Shown here: positions 49,612 to 59,100 of the stretch, in pieces
How positions within the stretch are numbered: the stretch's first letter is position 1
Layout of the letters: every line of letters begins with the position of its first letter
From: an uncultured Oribacterium sp.
GTDB taxonomy: Bacteria; Bacillota; Clostridia; Lachnospirales; Lachnospiraceae
DNA: 64,000 nucleotides
Assembly (NCBI GenBank): GCA_946413525.1
Contig: CAMKKZ010000007.1
Location: 62,001 to 126,000 of the forward strand
Direction: 5' to 3'
Program-made: the position numbers and the translations under genes
The notes under the pieces: model-generated
Database searches by the model: none
Seen by the model: the letters and a program-made list of their open reading frames with translations, nothing else
What the model was told of the DNA's origin: nothing

Positions 49612-49810
49612 GTTGCGTTATAAAACGGATCGTAACCGGATTACCCCGCAGGCGATTCTCTGAATCATAAAATCAGGCTGGCAAAAGCCGCTTTGACGAA
49701 TAATCAAGCAGGGGTAATGAAATCCCCTATTCGCCCGCGAGCCGTCGGTTGCCGTAAGGAAGCATCTTCCTTGCGGCATCTCTGCGATAATAAAAAAAGG
49801 ATAACGCAAT
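49612..49810. repeat. Cruciform-like intergenic element (E)
   Basis: Outer arms TTGCGTTAT/ATAACGCAA enclose ATTACCCCGC/GCAGGGGTAAT and TGCCGTAAGGAAG-cat-CTTCCTTGCGGCA. Confidence 0.7.
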
Positions 49811-49973
49811 GGTAATGTCGGAAACTATATTTGTCTTAAAGGGCGGCTTTTTGGGAAAAATTATCCTCTCCCCGGGGTTGGCCGAGAATCGGTATCTCAT
49901 TAAACAAATAGATCCCAATGCACGGCTTCGCGATCAAGGTAAGCCCTGAAAACCGCTCCAAGCAGGAGGAAAA

Positions 49974-51401
49974 ATGAAAAAAAGCGCTTTATGTATTCTA
50001 ATGGCTGGAATTATGTCTGCTTTTCTGATTGGCTGTAACGCCAGTTCAGCCCAGGTACCGAGCCCGGAGAGCGGGAAACAGGCTGCCGGGAACGAGGCCG
50101 CTGACGAAGGCACCGAAGACGCGTCCGATGAAAAGGCCGATGAGGATAATGAGGATGCTGCCGGTGACGAAACTTCTACTGAATCCGGTGCGGAACTTGA
50201 ATACTGGACTGAGGACTCCAAGGCTGCTGCTTCCATCAGGGAGTATGTTGAAGAGGTGACGGACGAGGCTTCGGACAAATTCATTCCCGTTGAGGACAGG
50301 ATTGCGGTATTCGACCTGGACGGCACGATCATCGGCGAGCTTTACCCGTCTTATTTTGAATATATGATGTTCATCCACAGGGCTCTTTATGACGACAGCT
50401 ATGACGCCCCCTGGGATGTCAGGGCCTTTGCGAGGGAGCTGGAGGCAGGGATTACCACAGGCGATATGCCGGACAGCTCGGAAAGGCTTCACGCCAAATA
50501 TGCGGGGATTGCCTATGCGGGCATGACCATTGACGAGCTGAAGGATTATACAAAGGAGTTCAAGAACAGCAAGGCAGAGGGCTTCGAGGGCCTGACCCGG
50601 GGAGACGCCTATTTCCTCCCGATGGTTTCCCTTGTGGAATATCTGGATGCCAATGATTTCCAGTGCTATATTGTCAGCGGATCCGACCGGACTGTAGTCC
50701 GCGGCTTCATTGACGGCCTGCTCCCGATTCCGGCAAACAGGGTGATCGGAATGAGTTATTCCATGGTGGCCCGCGGCCAGGGAGATACGGACGGCCTGGA
50801 TTATGTTTACTCGGCAGACGATGATGTGATCCTCGGAGGGGACTTGCTCATCAAGACCATCAAGATGAACAAGGTCAGCGAGATCGCGCTCGAAATCGGG
50901 AAGGTACCTGTTCTTTCCTTCGGAAACAGCTCCGGAGATCTTTCCATGGCGCAGTATGTCAAGAACAACAAGCAGTATGAAGGCAGGGCCTATATGGTTC
51001 TCTGCGATGACCTGGAAAGGGAATTCGGAAGCGAGAAAAAGGCTGAATCCATGAAGAAGACCTGCGAAGAGCGCGGCTTTGAGACGATTTCCATGCGGGA
51101 TGATTTCGCCACAATTTACGGCGATGGCGTAAGCATTATTAAGAAAGAAGCTGCAGCAGATAATGCACAGGCTGATGCGGAAACTGCTGCTGAGGCGGAA
51201 GCCACTGTGGAAGCGGCGAATGCAGAGAATGCGGAAACCACTGTGGAAGCGTCGGATACAGAGGATGCGGAAACTGCGGCAGAGTCAAATGAAGATGCCA
51301 GCGAGAATGTTGAAGCCGAGGCGGAAAGCAATGAGAACACGGAAGCCGATACGGAAGCTGCTGATGCAGAGGATGCCGCAAGCGGCAAGGATGCGGCGTA
51401 A
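49974..51401 (+). CDS. HAD-superfamily phosphatase lipoprotein with acidic C-terminal tail
   Basis: Lipobox LIGC near N-terminus; IAVFDLDGTIIGELYPSY; SFGNSSGDLSMAQY; C-terminal Ala/Glu/Asp/Asn/Thr repeats. Confidence 0.88.
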   Translation: MKKSALCILMAGIMSAFLIGCNASSAQVPSPESGKQAAGNEAADEGTEDASDEKADEDNEDAAGDETSTESGAELEYWTEDSKAAASIREYVEEVTDEASDKFIPVEDRIAVFDLDGTIIGELYPSYFEYMMFIHRALYDDSYDAPWDVRAFARELEAGITTGDMPDSSERLHAKYAGIAYAGMTIDELKDYTKEFKNSKAEGFEGLTRGDAYFLPMVSLVEYLDANDFQCYIVSGSDRTVVRGFIDGLLPIPANRVIGMSYSMVARGQGDTDGLDYVYSADDDVILGGDLLIKTIKMNKVSEIALEIGKVPVLSFGNSSGDLSMAQYVKNNKQYEGRAYMVLCDDLEREFGSEKKAESMKKTCEERGFETISMRDDFATIYGDGVSIIKKEAAADNAQADAETAAEAEATVEAANAENAETTVEASDTEDAETAAESNEDASENVEAEAESNENTEADTEAADAEDAASGKDAA

Positions 51402-51504
51402 GGAATGCGAAAGATGACACAGAGGATGCCTGTCCTTCATATGGTTTCCCGGACTTTTCTGATCTTCGCAGTTGAGTAATGTTCTAAAACAAGTTCCATT
51501 CATT

Positions 51505-51548
51505 AGCAGTGGAGAGGCTGGAATACAGCCTCTCCACTGCTGGTTTTA
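51505..51548 (+). terminator. Rho-independent terminator
   Basis: AGCAGTGGAGAGGCTG-gaata-CAGCCTCTCCACTGCT-GGTTTT, perfect 16-bp stem. Confidence 0.88.
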
Positions 51549-51598
51549 AGTATACATTCCTCCTTGTACTGCGGAAAAACCCACATTTTGCCATTCAT

Positions 51599-52358
51599 TC
51601 AATACATATCCTCAAGGGTGATCAGCCTGCACTTTTCCGAATGATCTAAAACATAATCGGTAAAGCCTCCCAGTGAGAAAAAATAAATCCCAGGATCCGT
51701 AGATGGGACATATCTGGCTTTATCCATAAATTTTTCTAATTCCGTTTTATCAAATGGAGAATGCTTGAACTTACATTCTCCGAGCAGTACAATTTTATGA
51801 TCATTTCTGCCAAGAATATCTATTTCTATCTGTTTCTGCTTTTTATTTTCATCAAGTACCGATGACTGGAAATCGTTGATCTCAGTAAGAATCGGAAAAT
51901 CATCCCTACCTGCATTCATCATGAGGTATTCTTTTGCCATCTTTTCAAAAATCCTACCCATATAATCATGCAAATGACTTTTGATATTTTCAAGATAATA
52001 GATTTCTCCACGTCCGGCATTAATGAGGCTGGTAGCTCTGTTTACATACCTGAACCAGAATTCAAGCATACTGTCATTCAGAATATAATAAGGCTTCTTT
52101 GACATCCTTTTCTCAAGAACTTCCGCTTTAACCAGAACCTTCAGTGGATAGGTGACATCATCTGAACCAATATACGTGGCAATTTCTCCGTTTTTTGTAT
52201 GACCAGTTGCCACAGCAGAGATAATGGAATTATACAAAGCAGGGTTTTGCTTGTCACTTGATATGACCGTTTTGATCTGTTCTTCCGTAAAATATCCACC
52301 CGAATTTTCGTTCGAGAATCTTTAATTCAGCAGCTCGTCCTCTGAATATTTTATTCAT
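51599..52358 (-). pseudogene. Decayed DUF234-type AAA ATPase gene (internal deletion/frameshift)
   Basis: C-terminal DUF234-like domain intact; MNKIFRGRAAELKILERKFG start at 52358 in a different frame; P-loop region missing. Confidence 0.72.
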
Positions 52359-52366
52359 TTAACCTC

Positions 52367-52435
52367 CAATTTACCGAAAGCGAGTTCACCGAAATCGATT
52401 TAGCCAAAGAGCATTTCGGTTAATTGGAATTATAA
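52367..52435. repeat. Inverted repeat upstream of the ATPase remnant
   Basis: CCAATTTACCGAAA...TTTCGGTTAATTGG (13/14) with internal CACCGAAATCG. Confidence 0.6.
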
Positions 52436-52683
52436 GCGCAATTTCTATAAAATGCAAGGTCGAAATATTGCTTGCCGCAAGGCAAGATCTTCATCGCGAC
52501 GGCTCCGCGATGAAAAAAGCGCCTCTTCCGTAGAAGAGACGCTCTCGATGTTAACTTGTCTATTTTCCACAGGGCTTCCGATTCTCATTAATACTTCGAA
52601 GCGGGGAGCCTTTGATCAAGTTCCTGTTATCCCCCTTCGTCATTATGGTGCCATAGTCCTGGAAAAAGATAACTATGCGATAA

Positions 52684-55600
52684 CTATGCGGCTTCCTTCT
52701 GCTCCGTTTCAGCCTGTTCTCCCGAGGCGCTCTCCGCAATGGATTCCACTTCCACGCCATAGGGCAGTCCCTTCGCGTTTTCCTCTTTCGCAAGCTTCTT
52801 ATAAACCTCTTCCGGCTTTGTGCCGAAGGATGACACGACCGCGCTGTTAATAATCCTCCCGGTCTCAAGCTCCCGGGCAAGATTGCGGGCGGCGCTCACA
52901 TTGAGCTCGCAGGGAACAAATTTGGCCCTGACATTGTAACCGGCCTCCTCGAAGGGCTTGATATAGGTTTCCATCAGGCTGTCATAATCGTCTGCCACAA
53001 GAGGAAGGATGACATTCGTGCCCTTCAAATCTCCCTCCGTGAAAGCCTCCATAGCCCGCTCCATGAGCATCATGCTCTCCATATGTACCGCGTCAGCGGC
53101 GCCGCCGTGGCTTTCCTGGAATTCAGGAAGCATTTCCTTGATCACGTCGCAATCCAGGATGAATGCCTTCATCTCCTCACTGTCGGGATCCGTCACCCTG
53201 CTGGACTTGCCCGAGGCGGGAAGACCCAGCACAAGCTCCATTTCATAACCTTTTTCCAACGGCCCGTCGTAAACGTATTTATGAAGCTGCGTCTCCTCGT
53301 TAATGCTTTCTGTCCTGGCGGAACCGATGGAAAGAAAGTCGTCCAGAATATAGTTTCGAAGCATCCTTCTCGCCGCCGTGTCTATCTCGGAGGTTTTTCC
53401 ATAATAATCAATATAATAAGCGGACAGCGCGTCAATCTGATCTAACAGAGGGCTTTCCACTATTTCCTCCATTGTAGGATAATCCCCGGCCTTGATCCTC
53501 GTATACATCTCCCTTGCCTCATCTCCTTCAATGATCAGATGATCGGGAGAAGGTTCCCAGGTAACGGGCCTGACTCCGATTTCGGCAAGCTTTTTTAAAT
53601 CCGCAGCCAAAGAGGCAGATTCCTCTGATTCGCTTTCTGAAGCGGATTCTTTTTCAGACTCCTCTTCAGAAGCTTCGGCATCTTTTGACTCTTCTACGGA
53701 TTCCTTTTCAGAGGCTTTGGCATCTTTTGATTCTGCCTCTGATTCTTCATCGAATGCTTTGCTTTCTTTCTGTTCCGCTTCCTCTTCGGTCTTTTCTTCG
53801 TCGCTTCCGATTTCCGCAGCCTTCTCTTCCGAATCGTCCTCTTTTACGGAACCGGCTTTCATCGCCGCAGTCTCCGCGCTTTCCTCGATAGCGGTCTCGG
53901 AAATCTCGATCCTTCCCTGCCCATAGGGATCCTCATATTCCTCTCCGATATTCCCGCCAAGCTTCTCAATGATATAATCGATCAGTACCTTCTTTTCAAT
54001 GCCGGCGTCTTCAATCTCGACTTCGGCGCCGTCAAAGCCGGTCTGGCCGTCCCCGTTATCCAAAAGCGTATAATCCAGCCCTGCGACAGTGTAAATCTTT
54101 TCCGGATCCAGCGGCTCATTCCCAAACATCACGTTTTTGACGCGCCTCTGCCTTGTGATCCCTGTCATCATACCGTTTTCATTCGCGGTACAACCGCTGT
54201 CTACGGTAAGGTCGACCTGGTAAGTAATGCCGGAAACATCAAGGAAGGCGCCGTTTTCCTCCGGAATCCCCCTCGCGCCCCATTCCAGGGCATCCAGAAT
54301 CTGCTGCCCGCTTGCCTTGACTACGCAGACGTTATTGTCCCAGGGGAATACTCCCAGCAAATCCCCTTTCGTGACGTCCCCTCTGGAAATTCCGTCCCGG
54401 ATTCCGCCGCCATTTATCACGCCGATATCCGCGCCTGTCATGACCCTGAAGGCATCAGAGCAGAGATCACCAATGTTTGTTTCCGTGCGTCTCACGATCC
54501 TGATTGAGTTTCCGCTTGTATCATTTAAAACCGGATCATAAATGAAAAGATTTACATCGCTATGGGCCAGAACCTCCCCAAGGGTTTTCTCAAATTCCTT
54601 TTCTGTTTCCTCAATCGCCTCACTGACCTCATTTTGGATATTCAGGAATGCCGGAGCATCGATGGAATTTGGCCAGCTCCATACATCTGTTTCTTCGATC
54701 CCCCGATCCGTAATGAGGCTGTAACCAATGCAGCTCATCTTCGTCCCGACGGCGGAACGGATCACATTTTCCCCGTCCTTGTTTTTCATGACGACCTGCA
54801 CAGTATCGTGGCTGTGGCCATCGAGAAATACGTCTATACCGTTCGTATGGGATATGACGTCGGCATAGGTATATGGCTTTACGGCCTCCTCAAGCCCCAT
54901 GTGCCCCATGACATAGACATAATCGGCGCCCTCCGCCCGGCAGTCGTCAACGGCTTTCTGTACCGCTTCATAGACGTCGCTGCCATCCTCATTCTGCAGG
55001 AAGTCATATACGTATTCCCCATCCTCATTCTTCTCGCGCATAGGCGCGGAGGTGTTCATGGTTTCCGGAGTCGTCACACCAACAAAGCCGATCTTTTTTC
55101 CAGCCGCCTCCACGATCTGGTAAGGAGGAAGAAGAAGCTCTCCTCCCTTATTGAAATTGCAGCTTATGTACGGGAATTCAGCCATATCTTTCAGCTTTAT
55201 GAACTGCTCAACACCATAATCGAACTCATGGTTACCCGGAATCGCAACATCATATCCGACGGCATTCATCAGCTTGAGCAGAGCCTCCCCGTTCGTAAGG
55301 GTGCCGATCGCCTCCCCCTGGACACAGTCACCGTCATCCACCAGTATGGTGTCATAGCCTCGCTCTTCAAGATTGTTCCTGATCGCATACAGACCGGCAA
55401 AGCCAAAGCCCTGGCTGACGCCGCAATGGACATCGCTGGTATAGAGGATGTATATCCCCTTCTTCTCATCTGCATCCTCTAAGTCCCCTTCGGCAGCATC
55501 CGCCTTGGCTTCCTCGTCCCCGGCATCCTTTTCAGCCGCTTCAGCCTTGCCTTCTCCGTCCTTTTCTTCGGCATCCTTTTCAGCCGCTTCTGCCTTGGCT

Positions 55601-55887
55601 TCCTCGTCTTCGGAATCCTTTTCGGCAGCATCCGCCTTTACATCCTCGTCCTCGGAAGACTCTTCCTCCTGAGCCTTATCTTCTGCAGCCTTTTCCGTGT
55701 CCACCTCGTCCTTTTTTGACTCAGAATCATCCAGGGCCTCCTCCGCTTCGGCTTTTACCGAGGAGATAAATGCCTGGACAGAAGACTTCCCACTTTGCTT
55801 CTCAGGCTCCTTGTCCGCATAAGCAGTGATCATGATGAACATAATCATGCTTAAAAACAACATTCCCGCAATCGTCTTTTTTCTCAT
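52684..55887 (-). CDS. Secreted 5'-nucleotidase/UshA-like metallophosphoesterase fused to a zeta-toxin-like P-loop domain
   Basis: Signal peptide; ILYTSDVHCG, VDDGDCVQGE, PGNHEFDYG, DGHSHD, NGGGIRDGISRGDVTKGD; acidic linker; LVLGLPASGKSS, ILDCDVIKEMLPEF, AARNLARELETGR. Confidence 0.88.
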   Translation of the reverse strand: MRKKTIAGMLFLSMIMFIMITAYADKEPEKQSGKSSVQAFISSVKAEAEEALDDSESKKDEVDTEKAAEDKAQEEESSEDEDVKADAAEKDSEDEEAKAEAAEKDAEEKDGEGKAEAAEKDAGDEEAKADAAEGDLEDADEKKGIYILYTSDVHCGVSQGFGFAGLYAIRNNLEERGYDTILVDDGDCVQGEAIGTLTNGEALLKLMNAVGYDVAIPGNHEFDYGVEQFIKLKDMAEFPYISCNFNKGGELLLPPYQIVEAAGKKIGFVGVTTPETMNTSAPMREKNEDGEYVYDFLQNEDGSDVYEAVQKAVDDCRAEGADYVYVMGHMGLEEAVKPYTYADVISHTNGIDVFLDGHSHDTVQVVMKNKDGENVIRSAVGTKMSCIGYSLITDRGIEETDVWSWPNSIDAPAFLNIQNEVSEAIEETEKEFEKTLGEVLAHSDVNLFIYDPVLNDTSGNSIRIVRRTETNIGDLCSDAFRVMTGADIGVINGGGIRDGISRGDVTKGDLLGVFPWDNNVCVVKASGQQILDALEWGARGIPEENGAFLDVSGITYQVDLTVDSGCTANENGMMTGITRQRRVKNVMFGNEPLDPEKIYTVAGLDYTLLDNGDGQTGFDGAEVEIEDAGIEKKVLIDYIIEKLGGNIGEEYEDPYGQGRIEISETAIEESAETAAMKAGSVKEDDSEEKAAEIGSDEEKTEEEAEQKESKAFDEESEAESKDAKASEKESVEESKDAEASEEESEKESASESESEESASLAADLKKLAEIGVRPVTWEPSPDHLIIEGDEAREMYTRIKAGDYPTMEEIVESPLLDQIDALSAYYIDYYGKTSEIDTAARRMLRNYILDDFLSIGSARTESINEETQLHKYVYDGPLEKGYEMELVLGLPASGKSSRVTDPDSEEMKAFILDCDVIKEMLPEFQESHGGAADAVHMESMMLMERAMEAFTEGDLKGTNVILPLVADDYDSLMETYIKPFEEAGYNVRAKFVPCELNVSAARNLARELETGRIINSAVVSSFGTKPEEVYKKLAKEENAKGLPYGVEVESIAESASGEQAETEQKEAA

Positions 55888-55914
55888 AGGACTTCCCTTT
55901 CCGCAGCTTCCAAA

Positions 55915-56100
55915 CAGTCAAGTATGAAAGGCAAGCCTTTCATACTTCATTTGTGCCGCTGGCGCGACACAAATGGGACTCAATGCCTGCGGCATCAAGT
56001 CAAAGTATGAAAAGCAAGCTTTTCATACTTCATTTGTGCCGCTGACGCGTCACAGATGGGTCTCAATGCCTGCGGCATCAAGTCAAAGTATGAAAGGCTG
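55915..56100. repeat. Family D repeats, tandem copies D3 and D4 (inverted relative to D1/D2)
   Basis: CTTTCATACTTCATTTGTGCCGCTGGCGCGACACAAATGGGACTCAATGCCTGCGGCATCAAGTCAAAGTATGAAAAGC, twice. Confidence 0.88.
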
Positions 56101-56101
56101 C

Positions 56102-59100
56102 CTATTTGCTTCCATCCAGCATAGCCCCCAGGGGGTGAGCATTGCCGCCATAGTAGCCCCACTTCCCGGTTTTTTCATCATACCGCCATCCCGAGATGCC
56201 CGTAGGTATTTCATTGAAATGGTAATCGGCGCCATCCACCGTCCTCCTGCCCGTGGCCATGGCCCCGCCGGATGGGTCAAGGTAATAACAGAAACCATCT
56301 GAAGGATCTGAGAACCACCCTGTCACCATAGCGCCGGTAATTCCGTCCCGGCTATATGCCGTCCCGTCCCCTTCTTCAGCAAGGTAATAAAACCTGCCAT
56401 CATCGTCCCGTATCCAGCCCGTCATCATTTTCCCGTCCCGGGCGAAATAGAACCAATGCGTCTTTTCGTCTGAGGTCCTGATGTATTTCCAGCCCACCGA
56501 ATGCTGCCCCGTCAAGGCCTCCGTAAAGTACCAGTTCCCTTCATCGTCCTTTTGCCAGACGCCATCCGTTACAGTACTTGTCACCGGCGTAATGGCCGCA
56601 TGACCAGCGTTAAGATTCCCGCCTCCTCCTCCGGAACCGCCAGACCCACCGGAGCCTCCTGATCTGCTATTCCCACCTGTCACATAAATGATGCACGAAG
56701 CCTCGCCGAGTCCGGCCCTCGCGGTAATGACCGCCCTGCCGGGACGCAGGGCAAAGACATTGCCATCCTGGTCAACGGAGGCGATTTGCGGGTTGTCACT
56801 GTTCCATACCACCTTAAGGTCCTGATCTTCTCCGGCCTTTATCGTTGCAATGAGTTTCCGGGTCGAGCCGGCGTCAAGGAAAAGCTCGTAATCACTTAAG
56901 GAAATCTCAGCAGGGACAGCGTCTGAAATCCTGACCGCAACCGTCACACTCAGCGAGGGGTCGGAGCTGCTGGCCGCCGTCACATTCACGACGCCGCTTC
57001 CTTCCACGGTAAATACCGCCGCCTTCTTCCCCGCCTTGCTTCGGTAAAGCTCCTCCGAAATGTTTTCCACATCCCCCTCGTAGCTCCAGAGGATGGAGTC
57101 ATCGTTCAGATTCGTCCCGTCATTTGATTCAAGCTCCGGAAGCAGGACGACTTCTTTTTTTGTACCGGGCATATAGGTAACGTCGATCACGCCGTCCACG
57201 ATGTTGTCCCCTCCTGCCGCGTCCAGCTTGATGCCCCGGGGATAGCCCGTAAGCCGCTGATAATTCTTAAGTACGGCGGATTCCGCGGCCTTGACCGTTG
57301 CAAAAGCCCAGCAAAGATTCGTCTGCCCCTGATCCTTCACCTCCGTGACCTGTCCCAGCTTGTCCAGGTTATATTTCTTTGGGAGCTTCAGGCTGAGGGC
57401 CCCGCCCTTGAAATCAAGGTAACGGAGCAATTCCCCGGATTCATCCACGACCAGGCCGCCGTTATAGCTGTCATTTTCATCGAATTCAACCGAAGAAGAC
57501 GAATCTGAAGCAGCTTTCATAGCATTCCTTGTATTGCCGCGGTATGCGGGGGTGGCAACGGACTTTGGCAGGTTGGAAGGCGTTGCCGGGAAAATGTTTG
57601 CGGAATCCGTATCGTCATCATCTTTTCCGCTCCCCCCCTCTACAAAGGCAGTCTCCGAGGAATCAACTCCGGATACGCTTCCCGAAGGGTCATTCCCCGA
57701 GATGCTTTTTGATGAATCAACTCCGGGCGCGCTTTCAGAAGGATCATCCTCTGACGCTTTTTCCGAAGAAGGCTTTTCCGGAACGGGAGGAAAGGCCGTG
57801 CCATTCTCCAGGCTTTCCGCATTTACCCCTTCCGCCTCGTATACGATATCGGCATTTTCACTTTCCAGTAAATCGAAGCAATTCTTTCCCTCCGCGAATT
57901 CGTAGAAATCGGCAATGCTCACCATGCTGTATCGCCCATCGCTGTAATCAGACATGTCCGCATAGGTCATGGCATGTATGATCGGAAAATCCGCATGGGG
58001 GGAAAGCCAGTAAGGATCCTTGAAATCCCCGCCCCCCTTATAGTAGGCTGCCACCCCTTCTCCGCCGAACACAGTTGACAAGTCCCCAATGAATGACGAG
58101 CTGTAAAACATGCCGACCTTTTCATTTGCCGGGGAGGGCAGTTCAAGATCCACATAAACGGTAAATCTGGAGCCGGCCGGGATAGCGATGCCCCGATCCA
58201 GCCTCACGGTAAATACCCCCGCATAGGTACGGTAGCCACTCTTCAGAAGGTCCGGCTTCCCATCGTCCACAGACACATAAACATTGTACTTATATCCCGT
58301 ATAAGGCGAGCCGAAAGCCACCGCCCTGAGCAGCTCGTCCTTGTCTGTAGTATTTTCAAAGGACTGACTGGCGGCTCCCTTTCTTTTCCCCTTGAACCTC
58401 ATCGCGGCCTGGGAGCTCCCGGCAGCCTGGGATACCCCGATATCATTGGTATAAAGGTGGTTGTAATTATCATAGCTTTCAACCTGCCCGAAAACCACCC
58501 GGTCATTGCCCATTCCCATCTGCTGGTCATAATAGGAAATGTAAAAGTCCCCATTTTCATGGGTATCGGTCCCCCAGGAATTCCGGACGATCCAGGCCCC
58601 GTCTCCGGGGGGCATATACTCAAACTCCTTCCCCTCAACGGTGATGAACCTTTTGAATTTTTCTTTGGGAATCGTGTCATCCCAGCCGATCAGGGTCACA
58701 TTATGATTGCTTTTAAGATTGTACTTTTCCGCGTATTTCTTCATGAACTCCATGGGAAGGTAATAATACTCATTTTCATCTTTGTTCTCCCCCGACCAGA
58801 AGACCTGATGAACACACATAGCCACAACCACAGAGCCATAAGTCATCAACGCGTTTTTCCAATGATTCATGTAATCGCCTTTACCCAACTCGGAGTAATC
58901 CTTCGCTCCGGGGAGCTCGATCATGTCCTGGACATGCAGCTCCGGTGTTTCCGGCTTGAACTGCATATAATTGGATGGCGTGGCCTTGTAGACATACTCC
59001 TCCGACGGCATGACCTTCTCCGTGACAGGACCGGCCCAGTTCTGGAAATATGCTCCCCCCAGGAAAGCGTCGGCGCCGATATTCTTGCTGGACTTTTTGG

